64,000 nucleotides of DNA. It comes from Sapria himalayana (lineage: Eukaryota; Streptophyta; Magnoliopsida; Malpighiales; Rafflesiaceae). Below, piece by piece: positions 49,080-61,476 of this stretch. A model generated the notes under the pieces. That model did not search any database. It was given only the letters and a program-made list of their open reading frames with translations, and was not told the DNA's origin. The position numbers were made by a program, and so were the translations under genes. Position 1 is the first letter of the stretch. Every line of letters begins with the position of its first letter. The stretch spans positions 51,001 through 115,000 of the forward strand of contig JAREIK010005831.1 of assembly GCA_029783825.1 (NCBI GenBank), written 5' to 3'.

Positions 49080-49870
49080 TTGAAAGAAAGAAAGATAGAT
49101 AGATAGAAAGATTGATAGACTGATTAATAGATTGATTGATAGATATATTAATAGATAGATTAATAGATAGATTGAAAGACAGATTAATATATAGATAGAG
49201 AGATAGATTGAGACATTTTGATAGATAGATTGATAAATAGATTGATAGACAAAAAGATAGATAGATTGATATATAGATAGATAGATAAAAAATTAGATAG
49301 ACAAATAGATAGATAGATAGAAAGATACATGGATAATTAGAGAGATAGATAGAAAGATTATTAGACAGACAGATAGATAGTTAGATAATCATTAAGATAG
49401 ATAGATATGTAGATAGATATACATATAGATAGACATATAGATAGATAGAATGATAGAAAGATACTTATACATATAGATAGATTGATTGATATATTGATAG
49501 ATTGACAAATAGATATATAAACAGACAGATAGATAAATAGATAGATAGATAGGCATATAGATGTATTGAAAGATATATAGATAGATAGGTAGATAGATTG
49601 ATAGATATATAGTTGGATATATAGACAAATAGATAGACAGATAGATAGATAGATCGATAGATAGACATATAGATAGGTAGATTGATAATTAAATTGATTG
49701 AAAGATTAATAGGTAGATTGATATACAGATTATTAGAAAGATTGATAGGTAGATTGATAGATAATTTGAAAGACAGGTTGATAGATAGATTTATAGATAG
49801 ATTGATAGATATATTAATAGATAGATTAATAGACAGATATATATAGATTGATAGAGAAATATATAGATAG
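49080..49870 (+). repeat. Higher-order duplicate in the GATA array, copy 1 (3.25-kb offset)
   Basis: TTGA-rich block. Landmarks: TTGATAGACAAAAAGAT ending near 49258 and GAAAGATTAATA near 49700, both recurring at 52.49 and 52.97 kb with offsets of 3239 and 3270 bp. Confidence 0.72.
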
Positions 49871-52152
49871 ATAAATATATAGATAGATAGATAGATAGAC
49901 AGATAAATAGATTAATTTAAAGATAGATGGGTAGAAAGATAGATAGACAGATATATATATATATATATATATATATAGATTAATTTAAAGATAGATAGGT
50001 AAATATATAGACAAACAAACAGATACATAGAAAGAAATATAGATAGATAGTTAGATAGAAAGATATATGGATAAATAGACATATAGCTATGTAGACAGAC
50101 AGATAGATAGATAGATAAATAGAGAGGTATTAATATACATAGATAGACAGATATATAGATAGACAAATAGATAGTTAGGTAGATTGGAAAAAAAAATTGA
50201 TAGATTCATAGATAAGTTGATAGATATAATAAAAGATAGATAAGAAATAGATAGAAAAATAGATAGATATGTTTATAAATAGATTAATAGATGACAGATT
50301 GATAGACAAATTGATAAACAAATCTATATTGATATTGATACATAGATAAATAGACAAATATATTGACAAATAGTTAGATATAAAGATTACCATATTATTA
50401 GACTAATAGATAGACTAATTGATAAACATACAGATAGATAGATAGATAGATAGATAGATAAATTAACAGATAGATATAAAGATAGAAATAAAAATAGATA
50501 GAAAAATAGATAGATAGATAGATAGATAAAAAAAAGATAGATTAAAAGATAGACAAGAAGAAAAATATATAGATAAATAGATAGATAGACATATAGATAG
50601 ATAGATAGATATATATATATATATATATATATACAAATAATAGACAAATATATATATACAATTAGATAGACAAATAGATAGATAGATAGTTGATTGACTA
50701 ATAGATTAATGGATAGATAGATAGAAAGATAGATAGATAGATAGATTGATTGATTGACGGATAGATATATATATATAAATAGACGGATTGAATGATAGAT
50801 AAATAGGCAGACAGATAGACATATAGATTGATAGATAGATAAATAGATATATAGATAGATTCATAGTTAAATAGATACATAGATAGATAAATTGGTAGGT
50901 AGATATATATATATATATATATATATATGATAAAAGATAAATATATAAGTAGATGATAGGTAGATAGATAGATAGATATATAAATAAATTAATTGATTAT
51001 TAGACTGATAAATAGCAGATTGATAGATAATTAGTTAGATAGAAAGATAAGATGATCGATAAAAAGATAGATAGATAGATATGCACAAAGATAGATAGAT
51101 ATATAAAAAATTGATAGACATATAAATACTCAGATATATAGACAAATAAAATGCAATTAGATAAACACATATATAGATTGATAAATACACAAATATATAG
51201 ACAAATAAATAAACAATTAGAAAGATAGATAAATAAATAGATATATATATAGTTAGAAAGTGGATAAATAGATTGATTGATTGATTGAAAAACAAATAGA
51301 TAGACATAAAGATAGACATAAAGATAGACATAATGATTGACATAAAGATTGACATAAAGATAGAAAAGTAGGTAAATAGATAGAAAGATATATAGATAGA
51401 CGAATAAAAGAGAAGTAAACAAACATATATATCGACACATAGATAGAAAAATAGATATATAAATAGTTAGAAAGATTGATAGATATATATATATATATAT
51501 ACCGAAATATAGATAGATAGATTAATAGCTAGATAGATAGGTAAGAAAGACATATAGAATGATTGATTGATAGATAGATAGATAGATTGATAGATAGATA
51601 GATTGATAGATAGATAGATTGATTGATTGATGGATAGATAGTTAGATTGATAGAATGATTGCCAAATATGTAGGTAGATAGATAGATAGATAGATAGATA
51701 TAAAGATAGATAGATAGATAGAAATATTGATAGACAGATTGATAGTCAGATTGACAGACAGATTGATAGATATATTAAAAGATAGATTAATAGACAAATT
51801 GATAATCAGATTGATAGACATATTGATATACATATTAATAAATAGATAGATTGATAGATTGATTGACACATTGATAGATAGATTGATAGACAAAGAGATA
51901 GATAGATTAATATATAGACAAATAGAACGAACTATAGATTAATATATATATAGAAAGATAGATATATATTTAGATAGATATATAGAAAATTTTTAGACAG
52001 ATACATAGATAAATAGATAAATATATAGATAAATTAAGATTGACAAATATAAAATAAGAGAGATTGAAAGATAGATAGATAGACAGACATATAGATAGAC
52101 AAATAGATATATAAAAATGATAGAAAAATACATATACATATAAATAGATAGG

Positions 52153-52185
<33 letters not shown>

Positions 52186-52329
52186 GTTAGATATATAGGG
52201 CGATAGAGAGACAGAAAGAAATATAGATAGATAGTTAGATTTATCAATAGATATAAAGATAGATAGATAGATAGATAGAAATATAGATAGACAAATAGAT
52301 AGGCAATTTTGATAGATAGATAGACAGAC

Positions 52330-53130
52330 ATAAAGATAGGTAGAATAATAAATTGACTGAATGAAAGATATATTAAGAGATTGATTGATAGATATATTAA
52401 TAGATAAATTAATATGTAGTTTGATAGACAGATTAATAGATAGATTGATAAACATTTTGATAGATACATTAATAGACAGATTGATAGACAAAAAGATTGA
52501 TTGATTGATAGATTAATATATAGACAGATAGATAGATAGAATAATACATAGATTATTAGAAAGATAGATATAAAGATTATTAGACAGATAGATATATAGA
52601 TAGATAGATAGATAGATAGACATTAAGATAGATAAATAAACAAATAGATAAATAGATAGATAGACAAATAGATAGATTGATTGATTGATTGATAAATATT
52701 TAGACATATAGATAAGCAAATAGATAGATAAAAAGTTAGAAAGATAGATATACATATAGATATAGGATAGATAGATATGTTGATAGATAGATAAATAGTC
52801 AGATAGATAAATAGTCAGATAGATAGCCAGAAATATATATATATATATATAGGCAGATAGATCAATAGATATATAGATAGATATATAGATATATATATAT
52901 AGATAAATAGATAGACAGATTGAAAGATATATAGACATATAGATTGGGAGATTGATAAATAAATTTATTGAAAGATTAATATGTAGATTGATATACCGAT
53001 TAAAAGATTGATTGATTGAAAGATTGATATATAAATTGAATAAAAGATAGTTAGATTATTTGTTAGATAGATTGATAGTTCAATTGATAGATAGATTAAT
53101 AGATAAATTAATAGACATATATAGAAAGAT
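52330..53130 (+). repeat. Higher-order duplicate in the GATA array, copy 2 (3.25-kb offset)
   Basis: Matches 49080-49870 in order and orientation, including ACATTTTGATAGATA near 52452 (49213 in the first copy). Divergence is considerable, so the event is old. Confidence 0.72.
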
Positions 53131-53519
53131 TGATAGAAAGATAAATAGACAGATAGACAAATAAATAGGTAGATAAATAGACAGATATATAGATAGAAAT
53201 ATTAATAAATAGAAATATTGATAGACATATTGATATACAGATTGATATATATATTAATAGATTGATTAATAGACAAATTGATAGACAGATTAATAAATAG
53301 ATTGATATCCACATTTATAGATAGACTAAAAGATAGATTGATAGGCAGATTGATTGATTGATTGAAAGATAGACAGATAGATTGATAGATAGATAGATAA
53401 TTAAAAGTTAGTTTATTTTTATATATAGATAGGCAGATAGATAGAATAATAAATAGACAAATAGTTAGATAGGCAGAAAGAAAGATAGATATATAAGCAT
53501 ATAGTTAGTTAGATAGATA

Positions 53520-54050
53520 GATAGATAGACATAATTATAGATAGAAAGTTATATAGATAGATAAGAAATAGACAGATAGATAGGTAGATAAATAGATAGT
53601 AAGATAGAAAGATAGATACATTGATTGATTGATAGATATACAGATAGATAGATAGATAGATAGATATATGGATAGATAGATAGATTTATAAATAGATAGA
53701 CAAATATCTTGACAGACACATAGATAGACAAACGATATACAAATAGACTAATGTCGAGATTATTAGATAGATAATTTGATAGAAAAATTGTTAAATAGAT
53801 TGATAGAGAAAACATAGATTAATTGATAGACATATTGATAGACACATATATAGACATATAGTTAGACAAATTGATAGATATATTGATAGATAGAGAGACA
53901 GAGAGAAAGAGAGATAGACACACAGATATAAAGAAACAAAGATAGATAGATAGATAGATCAATACACAGATAGATATAGAGATTGATAGACATAATTATA
54001 AATAGATTTATAGATAGACTGATAGTCATATTGATAGATAGATAGATTAG
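53520..54050 (+). repeat. Higher-order duplicate in the GATA array, copy 1 (1.35-kb offset)
   Basis: Landmarks: ATTGTTAAATAGATTGATAG at 53787, a GAGA-rich stretch near 53890-53915, then GACATAATTATA and GACTGATAGTCATATTGATA near 54018-54037. All recur in order 1.35-1.36 kb downstream. Confidence 0.85.
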
Positions 54051-54869
54051 ATTGATTGATTGATAAACCTATAGATAGATGTATAAATAGTCAAATAAAT
54101 AGATAAACATATAGATAGAAATATTGATATATAGGTAGATAGTTAGATAGATGGATAGATAAAGGCATAGATAGAAATATAGAAATAGAGAGATATATAT
54201 ATATATACACATATAGTTAGACTAATAATAAACACATATATAGATAGATAGATAAATAGACAGATAGATAGTTAGTTAGATAAATAGATAGATTGACAAT
54301 TAGATAAATAGATAGATAGATAGATAAAAAATTAAATAGATAGATAGATACATATTAAGATAGACAGATAGATAGATATATAGATAGTCAGATAGATAGA
54401 AAGATTGATCGACAGATTAATAGTCAGGTTGATAGACATATTGATAGATAGATTAAAAGAAATATTAATAGATAGATAGAAAGAAATATTGATAGAGAGA
54501 TTGATAGGCATATTGATTTATAGATTAATATATAGATTGATAGATAGAGTGATAGATAGATTGATAGACAGATTGATAAACACTTGATTGATAGATTGCT
54601 AGACAGATTGATAGATATATTGATAGACAAATAGATATATAGATTGGTAGACATATTAATAAATAGTTAATAGACACATACATATATAGATTTATAGAAA
54701 GAAAGATAGATAGATAGATATATAGATAGATAGACAAATAGATTGATTGATTGAAAGACTAACAGATAGATAGATAGCTAGATACAAGATAGTTGATTTT
54801 ATAATTTTCAGACAGATACTTAGACAAATAAATCGATAGATAATTAGATAGATAGATAGACATAAATAT

Positions 54870-55400
54870 ATATCGAAAGTTATATAGATAGATTTGAAAA
54901 TAAATATACTGATAGATAGAAGGTTATATAAATAGATATGTAGATAAATAGATAGTTAGATAGAAAGAAAGAAAAAAAGATAGATATACATATAGATGGA
55001 GGAGATGGATAGATAGATAGATCGATAGATGGATATATAAATAGATAGAAAAATATCTAGACATAAACATAGATAGTCAAAAAGATATACAAATAGACTG
55101 ACATATAGACTATTAGATAAATAATTTGATAGACAAATTGTTAAATAGATTGATAGACAAAACATAATATAGATTGATAGACATATTGAGATAGATATGT
55201 TGCCAGATAGTTAGACAAATTGATAAAAATATTGATAGACAGATTGATAGATAGAGACACAAAGAGAAAGAAAAAAAAGAAAGAAAGAAAGATAGATAGA
55301 TATATAGATAGAAATATACAAAGATAGATAGAGTGATTGATATACATAATTATAACGAGATTTATAGACAGACTGATAGTCATATTGATAAACACATTTA
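54870..55400 (+). repeat. Higher-order duplicate in the GATA array, copy 2 (1.35-kb offset)
   Basis: The TTAAATAGATTGATAGA landmark is at 55141, against 53791 in the first copy. The order of shared landmarks is the same. The GAGA-rich stretch has become an AAAGAAAGAAAG run near 55265-55290. Confidence 0.85.
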
Positions 55401-55939
55401 ATAAAAAAATGATAGACAAAATGATAGATAGATTGATAGATATATTAATAGATAGATTGATAAATATCTAGATAGATATATAGATAGACAGATAGATAGA
55501 AAGATAGAAATATAGAGAGATAGATAGACTGACATATAGATAAATAGATAAATAAATAGACACATAAATAGATGGTTAGATAATCAGATAGATAGATAGA
55601 TAAAAGATAGATAGATATTTAGATTGACAGATAGATTGATAGATATATAGGTAGATAGATATGTTGACATATTGATAGAATGATTTATAGCTAGATTGAT
55701 ACACATATTGAAAGAAAGATTTATAGACAAATAGATAGATAGATATATAGATAGATATATAGGTAGATAGATAGAAAGATAGATAGTTAGATATATATAT
55801 TAAATAAACATATAGATTGACAAATAGATAATTAGTAAGATAGATAGATAGACAGATAGATATACAGCTATAGATAGATACATAGATGCATAGATAAATA
55901 GATTTAGAGATAGATAGACAGGCAGATAGATAGATAGAT

Positions 55940-56025
55940 AGATAGGTAGGTAGGTAGGTAGATAGATAGATAGATAGGTAGGTAGGTAGATAGATAGGTA
56001 TGTAGGTAGGTAGGTAGGTAGACAG
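55940..56025 (+). repeat. GGTA-rich variant patch
   Basis: Runs of GGTA alternate with GATA runs (four GGTA, four GATA, three GGTA, two GATA, then more GGTA), a local homogenisation of one variant unit. Shorter GGTA runs occur near 45945 and 61820. Confidence 0.88.
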
Positions 56026-57777
56026 ATAGATATATAGATAGATAAACAAATAGATAGCCAAATAAATCGAATGTTAGATAGATAGATAAAAAGATAGGTA
56101 AATGGATAGGTAGATATCCATACGGACAGATAGGTATAAACATAAATATACAAACAACCAAACATTAAGATTTATGATATATAGTATGATAGACAAATTA
56201 TTAGGCATATTTATTAACAGATGCATAAAGTGTTTGATAGAAAAATATATAGACAGATATATAAAAAATATATAAACAAATAGATAAACATATCAATAGA
56301 TAGATATATAGATATTTAGATAGATAGATAGTTATATAAATAGATATATACATAGATTGATAGATAGTATTATATATAGATTGATAGATAGATTGATAAA
56401 TAGATAGATAGACAAATAGATAGAAAGATAAATAGGTGGATAAACATATATATAGATAGAAAGATATATAGGTAGATAGATTTATAGACCTTTAGATAGA
56501 TTGATAAATAGGTATATAGATAAAAAATTTGATAGATATATAGATAAAGAGATAGATAGATAGATAGATAGATATACAAATAGATATACAGTTAGAAAGA
56601 AATATAGAGAGAAAAATAGATAGATATATTGATAGATAGACAGATAGATATGTAGATAGATAGATACTTAGATAGATAGATAGATAGATAAAGAAATATA
56701 TAAACATATAGATAGATAGATTTAAAGATATATTGATAGACATTGAAATAGAGAGATATATAGACCCATAATAGACAAATAGATAAACATAGATATAAAC
56801 AGATACATAGACAAATAGATAGATAGATAGATAAATAGTTATGAAGATAGATAGACAAGCATAATGACAAACATATAGATAGACAGAAAGATAGATTAAT
56901 AGATAAATAGATAGAAAGAAATAAAGTTAACTAGAATGCTAGATAAAAATATAGATAGATAGACAGTTATATAATTAGATATATTGGTATATAAATAGAT
57001 AGATAAATAGACAGACATATATATATGTATATTTATATAGATAAATAGATGGAGATATAGATAGATAGATAGATACATAGATAGATAGATAGATAGATAA
57101 ACAAATAGAAAGATAGATAGATAGACAGGCACGCAGATAGATAGATAGATAGGTAGGTAGATAGACAAATATATACATAGATAGATATATATATAAATAT
57201 TGATAGACATATTGATAGAATAATTAATAGTTAGATTAAAAGACGGTTTGATAAACAAATTAATAGATAGATTTAAAGATAGATGATTGATAGATTGATA
57301 GATAATTTGATAGATAAAATGATAGATAGATAGATAGACATATAAATAACCAGATTGATAGACACAATAATAAACATATTATTAGAGAATAGATAGAAAG
57401 ATTATTAGATAATTAAATAGAAAGATATATAGACAAATAGATAGATAGAAAGATAGATAGACAGATAGACATATAGTTAGACAAATAGATATATAGAAAG
57501 ATAGATAGATAGGTAGATAGATAGACTAAAAGATATATAAATAGATATACAGACAGATACATAGATAGATAGTTAGACAGATAAATAGACAAATAGATAG
57601 ATGTATTGATAGAAAGATAGATATATTAACAAATAGATAGACAAATAGCTAGACATATAGATATACATTAATAAATATATTGATGGAAAGATAAATATGT
57701 AGATTGATAAAAAGCTTAATAGTTAGATTGATAGACAGTTAGAGAGATAGATAGATAGACTAATAGATAAGAGAGAG

Positions 57778-57782
<5 letters not shown>

Positions 57783-57816
<34 letters not shown>
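57783..57816. repeat. (TA)n tract next to a CACTA-like terminus
   Basis: About 34 bp of alternating A and T, preceded by a short (GA)n run and followed directly by CACTACTAAA at 57817. Confidence 0.93.
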
Positions 57817-57819
<3 letters not shown>

Positions 57820-59837
57820 TACTAAATATACACATTAAAATATAGTTATTTCGATAAATAGGCAAATATATAGATAGATAGATAGATACATAAATAGACA
57901 AATAATAGAAAGATAGATACATAGATAGATAGACTGATAAAAAGACAGATATATAGATATATAGATAGTTTGATAGATAGAAATATTAATAGATAGATTT
58001 ATTGACATATTGAAAGATATATTTATAGGCATATTGATAGATAGTTTGATAGAAAGATTGATAGATAGATTTAGAAATATATTTATAGAAAAATTAATAG
58101 ACAAATTAAAAGATAGATTGATAAAGAGATTGATATATAGATAGATTGAAAGATAGATAGATATATTTATAGATGGATAGATAGACATATAGAGAGAAAA
58201 ATAGATAGAGAGAAAAATAGATAGATAGATAAATAGACAGACAGATAAATCGATTATTAGACTAATAGATAGAAAGATTATTATATAGATAGATAGAAAG
58301 ATAGATTGATAGATATTAGGATAGATATATATATAGACAGACATATAGTTAGATAGATATATAGACAAATAGATAGATATATACATAGGTAGATAGATAT
58401 ATAGATAGATAGATAGATACATAGATAGATAGATAGACATATATAAAGATATATAGACAGATAGCTAGAAATAAAAAAGATAGATATATAGACAAATAGA
58501 TAGATAGATAGATAGATAGACAGATAGATAGATAGATAGACAGACAGATATATATATATAAAGATAGATAGATATACGCATCGATAAAAAAAAGATAGAC
58601 AGATAGATAGACACAATGATAAAAGAAGCACATAGATAGATAGATATATAGACAAATTGATAGATAAATTGATAACCATATTTATAGACATAGAGATAGA
58701 TAGATTGATAGACAAATTATTTTATAGATTAATAGATAGATTGATAAACACATTATTATAGAAATTGATAGAAAAATTGATAGATAGATTGATATTCAGA
58801 TTAATAGATAGATTGATAGATCAATAGATAGATATATTATTAGAAGATAAAAAATAAATATACAAATATATAGATAGTTAGATAGACAAATAGTTACACA
58901 GACAGTTAATTAGTTAGTTAGATAAATAGAAAGATAGACAAATAGATAAACAAATAGATCGATTGATAGGTAGATACACAAGTAGATAGACATATAGATA
59001 TCAATATAGTTAGATAGATTATTAGACAAATAAAAGGACAGATAGATAGACAGATAAATATATAGATATATAAACCATTAGATAGATAGATAAATAGATA
59101 GATATATAGACCGTTAGATAGATAGATAGATATATAAATAGATAGACATAAATAGAGACAGACAAATAAATAGATTATTAGATTGATACTTTTACAGTTA
59201 GATATTTATATAAATAAACATATATAAAGATAGAGACAAATACAGATAGATAGATATATCGATAGATAAATTGAAAAACAAATTGATACACCTATTGATA
59301 GATAGAAAGATAGACATATAGATAGGCAGATAAATCTACGTGATAGAAAGACATATATATAGATAGATTGATTGATTGATTGATAGAAAGATAATAGACA
59401 GATAGATAGACATTTATATGATATATATATATATAGACAAATAGATAGATATGTAAATAGAAAGATAGATAGAAAAATAGTTAGACAATTAGATAGATAC
59501 TTATATAGACAAATAGATAGATAAACAGATATATATATTTATAGATAAAAAGTTAGACAGAAAGATTGATATGTTGATACACAAATAGATAGATAGAGAG
59601 ATAGATAAAGTGATTGATTGACAGATAGATATATAAAAATATACAAATATAAATAGATAGATAGAAATATAGATATATATATATATATATAACAGATAGT
59701 TAGTTAGTTAGATAGATAGATAGATAAACAGATTGATAGGTAGATAAATAGACATATAGATCAATAAATTATTAGACTGATAGATTGATAGATAGATAGT
59801 CATATAGGTAGGCATATAGATTGATAGATAAATAAAA

Positions 59838-59840
<3 letters not shown>

Positions 59841-59876
<36 letters not shown>
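59841..59876. repeat. (TA)n tract
   Basis: About 36 bp of alternating T and A in the GATA arm. Confidence 0.95.
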
Positions 59877-59878
<2 letters not shown>

Positions 59879-61445
59879 AATTTGATAGATAGCTAGATAA
59901 ATTGAAAAACAAATAGATAGACTAATAGATAGAAAGATAGATAGATAGATAGATTGATTGATTGATAAATAGATAGATATAGACACATAGATAGACATAT
60001 TATAGATAGATTGATAGACATTTTGATATAGAGATTGATAGACTGATTTATAGAGAAATTGATAGATTGATTCATATGTAGATTGATAGACAGATAGATA
60101 GAGAGATAGATAGACATATTAATAGATTGATTGATTGAAAGTTAGATAGATAGATAGAAAGATAAATAGAAGATAGATAAAGAGAAAGATAGATATTTAG
60201 ATAGATATATAGAAAGAAAGATAGTTATAAAAATAGATAGATAGACATATAGATTGTCTGATAGATAGAAAGATTGATAAAGAGATTGATATATAGTTTT
60301 ATAGAGAGATTGATAGATTGATTGATAAATAGATAGAAAGACAGATTGGTAGATAGATAAATAGTGATATAGATAGATATATAGATAAAAAGATATTGAG
60401 AAATATAGATAAATAGTTTTTTAAACTGATAGATAGAAAGATAATTAGATTGAGAGATAGATAACTAGATAGGCATTAAAATCAATAGATAGACAAATAG
60501 ATAAATAAATATATTGATAGACATATTGAAATAAAGATTAATAGTTAGTATGTTAGATAGATTGATAGATTTATTGATAGACATAATGATAGATAGTTTG
60601 ATAGACAGATAGATGGACATATATATATATAGATAGAATTTTTGATAGACATATATATAGATAGATCGATCGATAGATTATTAGTGAGATATATAGAATG
60701 ATTATTAGACAGAGATATAGATATATAAATAAACATTAAAATAGATAGATAGTTAGACAGATGATAGATAGACAGATATATAGATATATAAATAGATAAA
60801 TAGTTAGATAGTCCAATAGATAGACATATAGATAAACAAATAGATAGATAGATAGATAGATAGACAAATAGATACACAAATAGATTGATAGACAGAATGA
60901 TATAAATATATATAGACAGGGAGAAACACAAATAGATATATAGATAGATTGGTTGATTGATTTATAATCTAATTATTAGACATATTAATAGATAGATTTA
61001 CAGATAGATTGATAGATAAATTGATAGATAAATTGATGGATAGTTTAATAGATAGATTGATATATAGATATATAGAAAAATTAATAGAGAGATAGATAAA
61101 CAAATGGATGGATAGATAGATTTTTTGAAAGAATGTTAGATAGATGAATAGATAGACATATAGTTAGAAAGATATATAGATATATTATTAGATAGATAGA
61201 TAGATACATAGATAGATAGATAGATAGATAGTTAGTCAAATAGATAAATAGATAGATCATTAAAAAAATTGATAGATAGTTAGATTGACACAAAGATAGA
61301 CAAATAGATAAACAAATAAATATACAGATAGATAGACAGATAGATAGACATCAAGATAGATAGATTAATAGATAGAAAGATAGACAGATAGATAGACAAA
61401 GAGATAGATAAATAAATAAATAGATAGACAGTGAGATAAATATAT

Positions 61446-61476
<31 letters not shown>

